In this document: positions 52,370 through 61,916 of the stretch, piece after piece
How the letters are laid out: each line of letters opens with the position of its first letter
Numbering within the stretch: the stretch's first letter is position 1
Assembly (NCBI GenBank): GCA_945865405.1
Contig: CAMBDS010000004.1
Span: 124,001 to 188,000, forward strand
Reading direction: 5' to 3'
Length of the DNA stretch: 64,000 bases
DNA from: Caldithrix abyssi DSM 13497
GTDB taxonomy: Bacteria; Electryoneota; AABM5-125-24; Hatepunaeales; Hatepunaeaceae
Notes under the pieces: generated by a model
Database searches by the model: none
What the model was told of the DNA's origin: nothing
What the model saw: the letters and a program-made list of their open reading frames with translations, nothing else
Translations under genes and position numbers: made by a program

Positions 52370-53086
52370 GTGCTTGAAGAATTAGGCATGTTGGTGCGTT
52401 TGCAGAGTATAGATACGCACTTGATGGATTTGGAAGCTGAAAAAGGCGATCTGCCGGAGATTATAAAGGCATTAAATCGTGAGATTGCCCGCTTTAATAA
52501 GACAATCGAAGACACAGACAAGACGTTAAAGGATATTTCTGTCCAGCGCAAACAATTTGACCAGGAGGTCGAAGGCTCTAAAGAGCGTCTGAAAAAATCA
52601 CAGAACACCTTGTTTAGTGTAAAAACGACCCGCGAATATGACGCTATCTCTTCCGAAATAGAACAAGCCAAACACAATATTGTTGATTTCGAACGCAAAT
52701 TAGTCGAACTCCTTACTCGCGAAGAAGAAGCAGGCAAAACCCTTGAATTGACCCGGGAGAAACTTGCACAGCTCGAAGTGGAACTGAAAGAAAAGCAAGC
52801 TGACATGTACGAACGCATGGAGTCCAGTCAAGGCGAAGAGCTTCGCTTACAGCATGAGCGGGAGAAGTTGGTCGTTCGCATTAAGCGTCCCGTGTTCTCG
52901 CATTACGAGCGCATTCGGAAAATCCGTGACGGGATTGGAGTTGCACAGGTTGACAACGGCGCATGCTCTTATTGTTTCGCAATGATCCCTCCTCAACGTC
53001 AAACTGAAGTAAAGCGGATGGACGACTTGATTCTCTGCGAAGTCTGCGGTTGTATCCTCGTTTCCCCTGATGAGAATGCAGCATAG
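52370..53086 (+). CDS. C4-type zinc-ribbon coiled-coil protein
   Basis: This 238-residue protein has a long helical coiled coil over residues 1-195 (LPEIIKALNREIARFNK, then repeated heptads) and a C-terminal zinc ribbon. Its two CxxC pairs are CSYC and CEVC near residues 201 and 226. The architecture matches the widespread CT398/C4-type zinc-ribbon family, with members placed next to RNase P RNA or nif3-type genes; function is unresolved. I choose GTG 52370, because AAGGAGG sits six bases before it; TTG 52331 would extend it by 13 residues with no ribosome site. It has no signal peptide and is cytoplasmic. Confidence 0.88.
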   Translation: MLEELGMLVRLQSIDTHLMDLEAEKGDLPEIIKALNREIARFNKTIEDTDKTLKDISVQRKQFDQEVEGSKERLKKSQNTLFSVKTTREYDAISSEIEQAKHNIVDFERKLVELLTREEEAGKTLELTREKLAQLEVELKEKQADMYERMESSQGEELRLQHEREKLVVRIKRPVFSHYERIRKIRDGIGVAQVDNGACSYCFAMIPPQRQTEVKRMDDLILCEVCGCILVSPDENAA

Positions 53087-53098
53087 TTTCACTTGATT

Positions 53099-53460
53099 TA
53101 TCGGGGGTCGGTCGAGCGGTCGCGTCCGTAACCAAACGGATGAGGAAAGTCCGAACTCAACAGGATATGGTGCCCGTTAACAGCGGGGAAGCCCCTAGCA
53201 ACTTGTTGCAGGGGTGAACGGAAAGTGCCACAGAAAAAATACCGTCCCGAATATTCGGGATAAGGGTGAAAAGGCGGTGTAAGAGACCACCGGATTCGTC
53301 GGAAGATGAATCGCACGGCAAACCCCACCTTGAGTAAGATCAAACAGCAGACAGCCTTCCCAAAAGGCTCGAAGTGATCCGCTTCGTTATGCCTGCGGGT
53401 AGATCGCATAGATGAATGACCGCATAGAACAGAATTCGGCTTATTGATTGATTCCCGATA
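53099..53460 (+). ncRNA. rnpB: RNase P RNA (bacterial type A)
   Basis: This RNA is the catalytic part of RNase P, which trims tRNA 5' ends. The conserved GAGGAAAGTCC block is at 53142-53152, and the matching 3' block ACAGAATTCGGCTTA ends near 53443. The ends pair perfectly as P1, TATCGGG at 53099-53105 with CCCGATA at 53454-53460. The internal blocks AGGGTGAAAAGGCGGTGTAAGAGACC and the GGTAAACCC-like GGCAAACCCCACC fit the specificity domain. It lies between the zinc-ribbon gene and recJ, with no protein gene overlapping it on the + strand. Confidence 0.95.
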
Positions 53461-53532
53461 GTTTTTTATTCAATTTTCCGGTAACCTAACCAAATCCAAG
53501 CCTTCGATTAGGCTTTTGATCCATAAGAATTT

Positions 53533-55227
53533 ATGAACTCCAAATGGGAGTACTACTCCCCGACTGAATCCGAGACGCTCGGTTCGATGATGCGCGAATT
53601 TCACATTCCCCGCGCAGTTGCTCGCGTCCTTTATAACCGCGGTTTCATCAACCATGACGAAGTCGGGAAATTCCTGAACCCTTCGACGGCTGATCTACAC
53701 AGCCCATTCCTTTTAAAGGACATGGACATCGCGGTTGACCGGATCATTCAAGCTCTTCGCGAGCGTGAACCGATTATGATTTATGGTGATTACGATGTCG
53801 ATGGAATAACGTCTGTCTCTTTGCTCTATCTTTTTTTGCGTGACCTTGGTGGCGAAGTTACTTTTTACATTCCCGACCGGGCGGCAGAGGGTTACGGCAT
53901 TTCTGTTGGCGGGATAGATGAGGCCCATCGTCGCGGCGCAGGACTGATAATTACTGTCGATTGCGGGATTACCTCAGTCGCGGAAGTCCTCCACGCCAAA
54001 AGCATCGGTATCGATGTGATCGTCTCGGATCACCACGAACCAGGCGAGAAGATCCCCGAAGCATTTGCAGTCGTCAATCCTAAACGACCAGACTGTACCT
54101 ACCCCTTCAAAGATCTTGCCGGTGTTGGCGTCGCTTTCAAGCTCGGGCAGGGGATAGTTCAGCGTCTCGATGTCGATCACTCGTTTATCGAAAAATACCT
54201 CGACCTTGTCGCAATAGGAAGCGCTGCCGATATCGTTCCGTTGGTGGGGGAGAATCGCGTCTTCGTCAAGGTAGGTCTTGACCGCCTTAACAAAGACGGT
54301 TTGCAGGGACTCGTGACCCTGATCGAGACTGCCGGGTTTGAAGTCGGCCACATAGACGTCGGTCATATCGTTTACGGACTTGCACCGAGAATAAATGCGG
54401 TTGGTAGGCTGGGGCACGCTCTTCCGGCTGTCGAACTTCTCATTACGCGCAACCATCTTCAAGCCACCAAAATTGCCGGCGTTTTAGAAGAAGAAAACCG
54501 CCGTCGTAAAGAGATCGACACCAAAACCTTAAACGAAGCCCTCGCCAAGATTGAAACTGAGTACGACTTTGACCGCGATTTGGTTATCGTACTTTCGCAA
54601 AATGACTGGCATCCCGGAGTCATCGGTATTGTCGCGTCACGGATAATCGAGAAATTTTTCAGACCGACCGTTATGATTACGGTTGACGGCGACATTGGTA
54701 AAGGCTCCTGCCGCAGTATTCCCAACTTTGATCTGCACTCGGCACTAAAATCGTGTTCAGACCTTTTCCTTCAGTTTGGCGGCCATAAATACGCTGCCGG
54801 TTTGACTATAAAGGCAGAGAACATCCCGGAATTTCGTCGTCGCTTTAACGAAGTTGCCAAAGAAATGCTAACCGCCGATGACTTGATTCCCAAGGTGAAA
54901 ATCGATGACGATCTCACCTTCGAAGAGATCAACACCGATCTGATAAGAATGCTTGGGTTACTGGCTCCATTCGGGCCACGCAATAGCCGTCCAAGCTTTG
55001 TGAGCTACAACGCTCAACTCGCCGGACCTCCGCGCATCGTCGGCAACAATCACCTCAAATTGCGTGTTAAGCAAAACGGTACAGTGATCGACGCGATTGC
55101 CTTTAATAGGGGAGTGGAAGCGGCGGGAATAAACGCACGGGGTGAGGTCGATATTGTCTATAACATCGAAGAAAATACTTACCTCGATAGAACCCGTATT
55201 CAATTAAAGATAAAAGATCTACACTAA
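53533..55227 (+). CDS. recJ: Single-stranded-DNA-specific exonuclease RecJ
   Basis: RecJ degrades single-stranded DNA 5' to 3' in recombination and repair. The 564-residue protein has the DHH-family motifs: YGDYDVDGITS (motif I, about residues 80-90), VDCGIT, DHHEPG (motif III) and a conserved region near VGVAFKLGQG. The DHHA1 and OB domains follow, with GKGSCRSIPNFDLHSAL and FGGHKYAAGLTI. Length is typical. The ATG lies 72 bases after the RNase P RNA. An 84-base gap follows before the HMG-CoA synthase gene. Confidence 0.95.
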   Translation: MNSKWEYYSPTESETLGSMMREFHIPRAVARVLYNRGFINHDEVGKFLNPSTADLHSPFLLKDMDIAVDRIIQALREREPIMIYGDYDVDGITSVSLLYLFLRDLGGEVTFYIPDRAAEGYGISVGGIDEAHRRGAGLIITVDCGITSVAEVLHAKSIGIDVIVSDHHEPGEKIPEAFAVVNPKRPDCTYPFKDLAGVGVAFKLGQGIVQRLDVDHSFIEKYLDLVAIGSAADIVPLVGENRVFVKVGLDRLNKDGLQGLVTLIETAGFEVGHIDVGHIVYGLAPRINAVGRLGHALPAVELLITRNHLQATKIAGVLEEENRRRKEIDTKTLNEALAKIETEYDFDRDLVIVLSQNDWHPGVIGIVASRIIEKFFRPTVMITVDGDIGKGSCRSIPNFDLHSALKSCSDLFLQFGGHKYAAGLTIKAENIPEFRRRFNEVAKEMLTADDLIPKVKIDDDLTFEEINTDLIRMLGLLAPFGPRNSRPSFVSYNAQLAGPPRIVGNNHLKLRVKQNGTVIDAIAFNRGVEAAGINARGEVDIVYNIEENTYLDRTRIQLKIKDLH

Positions 55228-55311
55228 TCATTATGGTTTTTGGGAATTTACCTATTCAATTTTCTTATTATCTGATTTGTCAATAATTAATTAACCCAAG
55301 GAGACCGCCCT

Positions 55312-56367
55312 ATGGCCGACGTCGGTATAGTCGGTTACGGTTCCTACATACCCCGCTACCGAATCAAGCTTGAGTCGATAGCCGCAGTCTGGGGAGCTGA
55401 CGCCGAGAATTACAAAAGGGGACTTCAACTCTATGAAAAGAGTGTCCCCGGCCATGATCAGGATACTATTACAATGTCGGTAGAGGCAGCGCGACGGGCA
55501 ATCAAGCGCGCTGGAATTACTGGCTCGCAGATCGGTGCCGCCTATGTAGGCTCCGAGTCGCATCCCTACGCCGTAAAGCCAACCGGGACAGTCGTCGCAG
55601 AAGCTCTCGGCGCAACACCTGAATGCCACACAGCTGACTTCGAATTTGCTTGCAAGGCGGGTACGGAAGCGATGTACGTCTGCTATTCGCAAGTAAAGGC
55701 CGGCGTAATCGAGTACGGTCTCGGCGTTGGAGCCGATACCTCACAAGGCGCCCCCGGCGACGCTCTCGAATATTCTGCATCTGCCGGTGCAGCTGCGTTT
55801 ATTTTCGGGACCAAGAACATCCTTGCAACCGTCGATCACACCTACGCCTATATGACTGACACGCCCGATTTCTGGAGGCGTGAACATCAGTACTATCCGC
55901 AACATGGTGGACGTTATACTGGCGATCCCGCTTACTTCAAGCACACCCTTGGAGCAGCAAACGGAATCCTTGAGAAGTCTGGCATGAAGCCTGAAGACTT
56001 TGACTACGCAGTGTTCCATCAGCCAAACGGCAAATTCCCGATGGAAGCCGCCAAACGTCTCGGCTTTCCACGCGAAAAGTGCATGACCGGCTGGTTGACG
56101 CCGTGGCTCGGCAACACTTATTCCGGTGCGTCACCTATCGGTTTAACGGCGATCCTCGATGTTGCCAAACCGGGTGACCGCATTTTGATGGTCTCGTTTG
56201 GTTCCGGTGCCGGTTCGGACGCCTTTATTTATACCGTTAAGGAACCTATCCTTAAGGTGCAGGGCATTGCTCCGAAGACCCGAGTCCAGCTTGACGAAAA
56301 CAAATTCTACCTCGACTACGGCCGCTACGCCAAGTTCCGCGGCAAGATCATCCGCAACGAAGGATAA
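55312..56367 (+). CDS. Hydroxymethylglutaryl-CoA synthase, archaeal type
   Basis: This enzyme condenses acetyl-CoA and acetoacetyl-CoA to HMG-CoA. The 351-residue protein has the archaeal-type size and order. The acyl-binding cysteine is Cys114 in FACKAGTEA, the catalytic glutamate is Glu82 in SESHPYAVKP, and the histidine is His236 in FHQPNGK. It begins VGIVGYGSYIPRYRI. AAGGAG precedes the ATG. It is followed by a thiolase and a DUF35 protein. Since dxs and dxr show the MEP pathway, its product may serve mevalonate or a branched acyl-CoA route. Confidence 0.93.
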   Translation: MADVGIVGYGSYIPRYRIKLESIAAVWGADAENYKRGLQLYEKSVPGHDQDTITMSVEAARRAIKRAGITGSQIGAAYVGSESHPYAVKPTGTVVAEALGATPECHTADFEFACKAGTEAMYVCYSQVKAGVIEYGLGVGADTSQGAPGDALEYSASAGAAAFIFGTKNILATVDHTYAYMTDTPDFWRREHQYYPQHGGRYTGDPAYFKHTLGAANGILEKSGMKPEDFDYAVFHQPNGKFPMEAAKRLGFPREKCMTGWLTPWLGNTYSGASPIGLTAILDVAKPGDRILMVSFGSGAGSDAFIYTVKEPILKVQGIAPKTRVQLDENKFYLDYGRYAKFRGKIIRNEG

Positions 56368-56376
56368 GGAGAAAAT

Positions 56377-57540
56377 ATGCGTGATGTCGCAGTTATAGGC
56401 GTCGGTTTGCAGAAATGGGGAGAACGGTGGGACCGTTCGTTGCGTGACCTCTATTGTGAGGCCGCCCAAAACGCTATCGATGACGCCGGAGTCGATCATA
56501 TCGACTCAATGTATATCGGGTGCATGTCAAGCGGTCTTTTTGCCGCACAAGAGCACCTCGCTTCGCTTATGGCAGATTACCTTGGTGTGACCCCGTGCCC
56601 CGCTACTCGGGTTGAGTCAGCCTGCGCTTCGGGCGGTCTTGCCATGCGTCTTGGATGGATGGAGATCGCTTCAGGAGTTTCCGATATCGTACTCGTTGGC
56701 GGTGTTGAAAAAATGACCGACGTAAATGGTGATGAAGCCACTTTTGCGCTTGCCACTGCTGCCGATACAGAGTGGGAAGGCTATCAGGGCGTCACTTTCC
56801 CCGCGCTTTACGCCATGATGGCGCGTGCTCACATGGAAAAATACGGCACGACTATCGAGCAACTTTCCCATGTTTCCGTTAAGAATCACGCGAACGGAGC
56901 GCTCAATCCAGATGCTCAGTATCCGTTCCCGGTGACTTTGGAAACGGTGATGAACTCGACGATGGTCTCCGATCCATTGAGGTTATTGCATTGTTCACCG
57001 ATCACTGATGGCGGCGCAGCTGTTATCCTTGTCCCGGCTGAACTTGCCCGCACTAAGTACAAGAAAAGACCGTTGGTGACTGTGATCGGCTCCGGTCACG
57101 CCACCGATACTCTTGCGCTCCACTCGCGAGCCGATTTCACGACGATCAAAGCGACCGAAGTTGCTGCTCAGCGTGCGTATAAAATGGCAGGTATCGGCCC
57201 CAAAGAGATCGACTTTGCCGAAGTCCACGATTGTTTCGCTATCGCCGAAATCATGGTTACCGAGGCTCTCGGATTCTTTGAAAAAGGCAATGGTGGACCT
57301 GCTGCCGAGCGCGGTGAAACAGCCTTGACCGGTTCCAAGCCGATCAACACTTCCGGCGGATTAAAGTCCAAGGGACACCCTGTTGGTGCGACCGGCGTAG
57401 CTCAGATCATCGAAGTTTCACGTCAGTTGTGGGGTGAGGCTGGCAAGCGCCAGTTAAAGAACCCTCGCCGCGGCTTGACACAAAACATGGGTGGTTCAGG
57501 CGGTTCGACCTTGATCCACATTCTGGAAAGGAAAGACTAA
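56377..57540 (+). CDS. Acetoacetyl-CoA thiolase, archaeal (SCP2-like) type
   Basis: This enzyme makes or splits acetoacetyl-CoA from two acetyl-CoA. The 387-residue protein has the N-terminal nucleophile Cys83 in VESACASGG. The catalytic histidine region is [10 protein letters not shown], and the second, GHPVGATG, is at the C-terminus, followed by TQNMGGSGG. The SCP2/archaeal subfamily is suggested by HDC-FA in place of NEAFA and by the ending. It lies nine bases after HMG-CoA synthase. In archaea this thiolase forms a complex with HMG-CoA synthase through the DUF35 protein; the same operon order supports a complex here. Confidence 0.92.
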   Translation: MRDVAVIGVGLQKWGERWDRSLRDLYCEAAQNAIDDAGVDHIDSMYIGCMSSGLFAAQEHLASLMADYLGVTPCPATRVESACASGGLAMRLGWMEIASGVSDIVLVGGVEKMTDVNGDEATFALATAADTEWEGYQGVTFPALYAMMARAHMEKYGTTIEQLSHVSVKNHANGALNPDAQYPFPVTLETVMNSTMVSDPLRLLHCSPITDGGAAVILVPAELARTKYKKRPLVTVIGSGHATDTLALHSRADFTTIKATEVAAQRAYKMAGIGPKEIDFAEVHDCFAIAEIMVTEALGFFEKGNGGPAAERGETALTGSKPINTSGGLKSKGHPVGATGVAQIIEVSRQLWGEAGKRQLKNPRRGLTQNMGGSGGSTLIHILERKD

Positions 57541-57542
57541 TT

Positions 57543-57929
57543 ATGAAAATTAGATCACCTCGTTATGCGCGTGAAATACCCCAACGCTATCGTTATGAGG
57601 CTGCCAAGACCAAATCTGGCAAGATTTTCTTCCCGCCAAGATTGGTTTATCCAGGTGGCGAGACAGCAACTAAGCATATCCTTGCTCAAACGGGTAAGGT
57701 TCTCACCTGGACAATTCAAAGCACCGGCCCTGCCGAGTATGCTGACATGACTCCATATGCAATGGCAATTGTGGAGCTTGACGACGGCGCAAGAATCACC
57801 TCGATGCTGGTTGATGTCGAGCATTCGACTGTAAAGACCGGCATGCGCGTTAGGATTGAGTTCCGCAAGATTCGCAGTGAGGGTCACGAAGGTTTGCTCT
57901 GCTACGGCTACAAGGTCGTCCCAGAGTAA
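57543..57929 (+). CDS. DUF35 OB-fold protein (zinc-ribbon cysteines lost)
   Basis: This 128-residue protein is the third gene of the HMG-CoA synthase / thiolase / DUF35 operon. In archaea it holds the two enzymes together and forms a shared CoA channel. The N-terminal part keeps the family landmarks REIPQRYRYEAAKTKSG and FFPPRLVYPGG, but the four cysteines of the zinc ribbon are replaced: CxxC before FFPPR by KTKS and CPxC after it by YPGG. The C-terminal OB fold (VLTWTIQSTGPAEYADMTPY) is intact. The start ATG lies two bases after the thiolase stop. Loss of zinc binding is seen directly; the complex role is inferred. Confidence 0.88.
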   Translation: MKIRSPRYAREIPQRYRYEAAKTKSGKIFFPPRLVYPGGETATKHILAQTGKVLTWTIQSTGPAEYADMTPYAMAIVELDDGARITSMLVDVEHSTVKTGMRVRIEFRKIRSEGHEGLLCYGYKVVPE

Positions 57930-57963
57930 CATTAGCTTGGGACATCCGTCCCGTTTGTCACCA

Positions 57964-58010
57964 AAGAAGTGCCGCTCAATCCTTGTGAATGGGCGGCACT
58001 TCTTGCATTT
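57964..58010 (+). terminator. Intrinsic terminator of the HMG-CoA synthase operon
   Basis: AAGAAGTGCCGCTCA at 57964-57978 pairs with TGGGCGGCACTTCTT at 57990-58004, a 15-pair stem with one G-U pair and an 11-base loop, then TGCATTTT. It lies 35 bases after the DUF35 stop and ends the operon. Confidence 0.75.
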
Positions 58011-58030
58011 TGCGGTGATGGTGGTATATT
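58003..58030 (+). promoter_or_regulatory. Putative promoter for the GT-C membrane protein
   Basis: TTGCAT at 58003-58008 and TATATT at 58025-58030 are 16 bases apart, 70 bases before the next start. The -35 overlaps the tail of the upstream terminator. This is a motif match only. Confidence 0.35.
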
Positions 58031-58099
58031 GAATGGTTGAAGATTATCCCGCTTTATCGACAAAGTTCTTATTCTAAAAATAGTGATATTTCGAGTTAG

Positions 58100-59674
58100 A
58101 TGACAGCCGAGCGTAAATTCTTACTTATTGATATTGTTACCCTTGTGATCTGCGCGGTTGCGGTGATATTTGTTCAGATTAGAGGTATCGAAATTCCGCA
58201 GGAAGATGCGGCGATGTTGTTGCGCTATTCCGAGCATTTTGCGGAGGGAGAAGGGATTGTTTGGAACATCGGCGAACACCCGGTCGATGGTGCGACTGAT
58301 TTCCTCTTTATGATTATGGTAGGCTTACTTGCAAAAACAGGATTCACAGTTCAGGTTGCAGCAAGAGTATTGACGCTAATTTGCCATTTCATAACTGTTG
58401 TTGCAGTATATTTGTTCTTAAGATATTGGCGTGTTTCCAGGAATGTTGCCTCACTCGCAAGTGCATTGATTATCGTTGGCCCAGCTCGCTACTACGTTGC
58501 CGCATATTTTGGAACTACTACATTTGCTCTTTTCGGCTTGCTCGCATGGGGTGTCCTTTTAACGATGATAATTGAAGACGATACCCGATGGCATCATATT
58601 TTCAGCATTCTCTGCTTAATAGTCGGTCTCATCCGACCTGAAGGAACCTTTCTCGCCTTGTTCATGACCTTGGCGTTAATCTATAATTTGGGCTTGAAAA
58701 AAGCTAAACCAGTTTTAACCAGTATGTTGATAATCTTGGGGCTGGTTGGAGGGAGTTACTTGATTTGGCGGAAAGTTTACTTTGGATATTTTCTGCCAAA
58801 CCCATTTTTCATAAAAGGCGGATTTGAATTTGAAAATTTAACTGCATCGGTTGTCAGAACGGCTTGCCTGACGTTTCCATTAATAGCCGCAACTCCCATT
58901 CTGTTGTGGTTTAAGAAGACTCGAAGTCAGACAATTATTCTCCTTTTTCCGGTTATTGGTTTTACAGTTATTTTTGCTTTTATGTCAAATCAAATGAATT
59001 TTGTCTCACGTTTTCAGTACATTTTATTGCCCATAACCGTAGTTTCTATGTCATTAATCGTCTGGACATTGAAGGACGAAATTTCAGTTTCTATAAGTAA
59101 AAGGTTTGCAAGTCCCCTCTTTTCGATCTCAGTTTCTTCCTGGATACTTATCTTTTTTGCATGTTGGTATGGATACTTTTTCTCATACAAGTTCACTCAC
59201 GACAGCACTTATGATGTCGGAAAAATGCTCTCAAAATACAATAATGGTAATTATACTCTGGCAACAACTGAAGCCGGTCTGATCTCACTATATTCAGGCT
59301 GGAAATCAATCGATGCCTATGGTCTGAACGATCAATGGATTGCGCATAATGGGGGTATCGATGAGGGCTACCTTGACCGCTATAAACCACAGGTAATCCT
59401 GATGCATGGTTCCTATCGACCGTTAGATGATTGGAGTTTTCAAGGTGACGACCCTTGGCCATCAATGTTGAAAGTCCTTCAAAAGTATGCAATAGACAAT
59501 AATTACACACTTGCCGCGGCTCATGGAATATCACCTCAATCCGTTCATTATTATTATGTCCGAAACGACTTTCCGGAGTCAGAAAAAATAATTACTAAAA
59601 TACAAAATATGCAATACTTTAAACTTGGTGAAATGAAACCTTCAATCAATTTCGCCTTACTTCAACATCATTGA
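58100..59674 (+). CDS. Integral membrane glycosyltransferase (GT-C fold, AftB-like)
   Basis: This 524-residue inner-membrane protein has about ten transmembrane helices over residues 8-370 and a C-terminal periplasmic domain. Near residues 37-75 it carries DAAMLLRYSEHFAEGEGIVWN followed by GEHPVDGATDFLF, the family's first loop, which resembles AftB-type arabinofuranosyltransferases and related lipid-sugar transferases. The acidic residues of that loop would be catalytic. It uses a polyprenyl-phosphate sugar. The C-terminal part GLISLYSGWKSIDAYGLND is also typical. It stands alone between two acyl-CoA gene groups, and its function there is unclear. Confidence 0.75.
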   Translation: MTAERKFLLIDIVTLVICAVAVIFVQIRGIEIPQEDAAMLLRYSEHFAEGEGIVWNIGEHPVDGATDFLFMIMVGLLAKTGFTVQVAARVLTLICHFITVVAVYLFLRYWRVSRNVASLASALIIVGPARYYVAAYFGTTTFALFGLLAWGVLLTMIIEDDTRWHHIFSILCLIVGLIRPEGTFLALFMTLALIYNLGLKKAKPVLTSMLIILGLVGGSYLIWRKVYFGYFLPNPFFIKGGFEFENLTASVVRTACLTFPLIAATPILLWFKKTRSQTIILLFPVIGFTVIFAFMSNQMNFVSRFQYILLPITVVSMSLIVWTLKDEISVSISKRFASPLFSISVSSWILIFFACWYGYFFSYKFTHDSTYDVGKMLSKYNNGNYTLATTEAGLISLYSGWKSIDAYGLNDQWIAHNGGIDEGYLDRYKPQVILMHGSYRPLDDWSFQGDDPWPSMLKVLQKYAIDNNYTLAAAHGISPQSVHYYYVRNDFPESEKIITKIQNMQYFKLGEMKPSINFALLQHH

Positions 59675-59729
59675 TTCTTTTCATTATTGTCATTTTCCCT
59701 ACACCTTATTTTAGAAATATCCACTCACT

Positions 59730-61340
59730 TTGAATCGTATCCAATCCAACATCGTCACCTCTTCTCCCGAGTTTGCTACCAACAAGGCCGCTCTTGAGAA
59801 GCTTGTATCGCAGTTAAAGGATCGCCTCGATCAGGTTAAGCAGGGCGGACCGGCAGCGCAAGTTGAGCGCCACAAAGCTCGCGGCAAACTGACTGCCCGT
59901 GAGCGCATCGAGGGCCTTTGTGATCCCGACACACCCTTCCTTGAGCTGAATTCTCTTGCGGCATGGGATCTCTATAAGAATGAAGCTCCCGGAGCTGGTG
60001 TTGTCACCGGCGTTGGGGTCGTTCACGGCAGGGAAGTCATCATCGTTGCCAACGATGCCACCGTCAAAGGTGGAACCTACTTTCCGATGACAATTGCTCG
60101 CCACATCCGTGCGCAGGAAATTGCAATCGAGAATAATCTCCCTTGCGTCTATCTGGTCGATTCAGGTGGTATTTTCCTTCCGGAGCAAGCTGGTACTTTC
60201 CCGGACAAAGAGCACTTCGGGCGAATCTTTTATAATCAAGCTCGCCTCTCAGCTGAGGGCATCCCCCAGATATCAGCCGTTATGGGGTCGTGCACGGCGG
60301 GCGGAGCATACGTCCCGGCAATGTCCGACGAGACGGTGATCGTTCGTAATCAGGGAACCATCTTCATCGGCGGTCCACCCCTCGTCAAGGCTGCCACTGG
60401 AGCTGAAGTAACACCTGAGGAATTGGGTGGAGCTGATGTTCATTGCCGCATTTCCGGAGTCAGCGACTATTATGCTCAGAACGATGCAGACGCACTGCGC
60501 CAACTTCGCAACATCGTCGAAAACTTCAATCGCGGTCCCAAATTCCAGCTTGCCCGTGAAGCATCCGAAGACCCTTACTACGACCCGAAAGAGCTTTACG
60601 GAGTCATACCTGCGGATATCCGCAAGCCTTATGAAGTCCGCGAGGTTATCGCCCGGATTGTCGATGGCAGTCGTTTTTCGGAATTTAAGGAACTTCACGC
60701 CACGACTTTGGTGACCGGCTTTGCTCGCATGATGGGTTATCCGGTAGGAATTGTCGCCAATAACGGCGTGCTGTTTGGGGAGTCTGCCCGCAAAGGTGCT
60801 CACTTTGTTGAACTGTGTTCGATGCGGAAAATTCCGCTGATCTTCCTCCAGAACATCACCGGCTTCATTGTTGGTAAGGAGTATGAGCATGCTGGTATCG
60901 CCCGTGACGGTGCCAAGATGGTGCATGCCGTTGCGAATGCCCAAGTCCCCCGCTTTACGGTAATGATCGGCGGGTCGTATGGCGCTGGCAACTACGCCAT
61001 GTGCGGCAGGGGTTATTTGCCACGACTACTCTGGATGTGGCCTAACTCTCGTATCTCTGTTATGGGCGGCGAGCAAGCTGCGGGAGTACTACTTCAAGTC
61101 AAAATGGAACAGATGGCTGCACAAGGTCTTCCGCCAATGTCGCCTGAGGAGCAGGTAGCCTTCAAACAGCCGACTCTTGACAAATACGAGCACGAAGGCA
61201 GCCCTTACTACGCGACAGCGCGACTTTGGGATGACGGCATCCTCGATCCGGTCGATACTCGGACGGCGCTTGGGCTTGCTATCGCCATGTCGCTTAATAA
61301 GCCAATTCCTGATTATAAGATGGGAATTTTCAGGATGTAG
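59730..61340 (+). CDS. Acyl-CoA carboxylase beta subunit (methylcrotonyl-CoA carboxylase type)
   Basis: This 536-residue carboxyltransferase resembles the beta subunit of 3-methylcrotonyl-CoA carboxylase, which adds CO2 to methylcrotonyl-CoA in leucine breakdown. Diagnostic segments are [19 protein letters not shown] (about 152-170), [16 protein letters not shown] (187-202) and [21 protein letters not shown] (near 220). [18 protein letters not shown] is in the second crotonase domain. The start is TTG; no ATG is near the N-terminal helix. No biotin carboxylase subunit lies in the window, so its partner is encoded elsewhere. A LiuC-type hydratase follows two genes later. Geranyl-CoA carboxylase is an alternative. 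Confidence 0.88.
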   Translation: MNRIQSNIVTSSPEFATNKAALEKLVSQLKDRLDQVKQGGPAAQVERHKARGKLTARERIEGLCDPDTPFLELNSLAAWDLYKNEAPGAGVVTGVGVVHGREVIIVANDATVKGGTYFPMTIARHIRAQEIAIENNLPCVYLVDSGGIFLPEQAGTFPDKEHFGRIFYNQARLSAEGIPQISAVMGSCTAGGAYVPAMSDETVIVRNQGTIFIGGPPLVKAATGAEVTPEELGGADVHCRISGVSDYYAQNDADALRQLRNIVENFNRGPKFQLAREASEDPYYDPKELYGVIPADIRKPYEVREVIARIVDGSRFSEFKELHATTLVTGFARMMGYPVGIVANNGVLFGESARKGAHFVELCSMRKIPLIFLQNITGFIVGKEYEHAGIARDGAKMVHAVANAQVPRFTVMIGGSYGAGNYAMCGRGYLPRLLWMWPNSRISVMGGEQAAGVLLQVKMEQMAAQGLPPMSPEEQVAFKQPTLDKYEHEGSPYYATARLWDDGILDPVDTRTALGLAIAMSLNKPIPDYKMGIFRM

Positions 61341-61352
61341 AATGGGCTCCAT

Positions 61353-61916
61353 ATGACAATAAAATCTTTGACACCAGACACTTGGCCCGACTTCGAGGCC
61401 CTTTTCGGCGCCAAAGGTGCTTGCGGAGGCTGCTGGTGTATGTACCCCCGTCTATCCGCCAAAGAAGATCAGGCAAGCAGGGGAGAGGTCAATAAGCAGA
61501 AAATGCGTACTTTGGTTGAGTCTGGCGAGAAGCCGGGCCTGATCGCTTTCGAGGATGATACACCTATCGGCTGGATAAGTTTTGGCCCTCGCGAAATATT
61601 TCCTCGCCTGAATGGATCGAAGATCCTCGCTCCTATCGATGATCAACCTGTCTGGTCGATAGTTTGTCTCTTCATTGCCAAAGACTTTCGACGTCAGGGA
61701 GTCTCGGTTGAGCTACTTAAGGCTGCCGGAGTATATGCCAGAGGGCAGCGTGCTTCAATACTGGAAGGCTATCCAACCGACCCTGCCGGCAAGAAACAGC
61801 CCGACGCTTTTGTCTGGACAGGAATCTCTTCGGCTTATCTTCGAGCAGGCTTTATCGAGGTTGCCCGCAGGTCTCCAACACGACCAATCATGCACTTACA
61901 ATTGGAAACGCTATGA
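61353..61916 (+). CDS. GNAT-family N-acetyltransferase
   Basis: This 187-residue protein has the GNAT pattern. Residues near 20-35 hold CGGCWCMYPR, a cysteine-rich loop of one GNAT subfamily. The acetyl-CoA pyrophosphate-binding strand and loop follow in IVCLFIAKDFRRQGVSVELL (R/Q-x-x-G-x, about 105-125). C-terminal YLRAGFIEVARR closes the fold. The substrate is unknown; it may acetylate a small molecule or a protein N-terminus. ATG lies 12 bases after the carboxylase stop. Its end overlaps the next gene by four bases. Confidence 0.85.
   Translation: MTIKSLTPDTWPDFEALFGAKGACGGCWCMYPRLSAKEDQASRGEVNKQKMRTLVESGEKPGLIAFEDDTPIGWISFGPREIFPRLNGSKILAPIDDQPVWSIVCLFIAKDFRRQGVSVELLKAAGVYARGQRASILEGYPTDPAGKKQPDAFVWTGISSAYLRAGFIEVARRSPTRPIMHLQLETL

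Noticed and set aside
52217-52376. Short + frame of 52 codons beginning MKGLLKLVGLLF
   Set aside because: It runs through the terminator after the tRNA and overlaps the start of the zinc-ribbon gene; there is no good ribosome site.
53974-54462. Minus-strand frame of 162 codons
   Set aside because: It is antisense to the conserved core of recJ.
55228-55311. Promoter for the HMG-CoA synthase operon
   Set aside because: TATTAT at 55266-55271 is present, but the nearest -35-like TTGGGA is 20 bases away, too far to support a call.
60273-60944. Minus-strand frame of 223 codons
   Set aside because: It is antisense to the carboxylase beta subunit and has no recognisable motifs.
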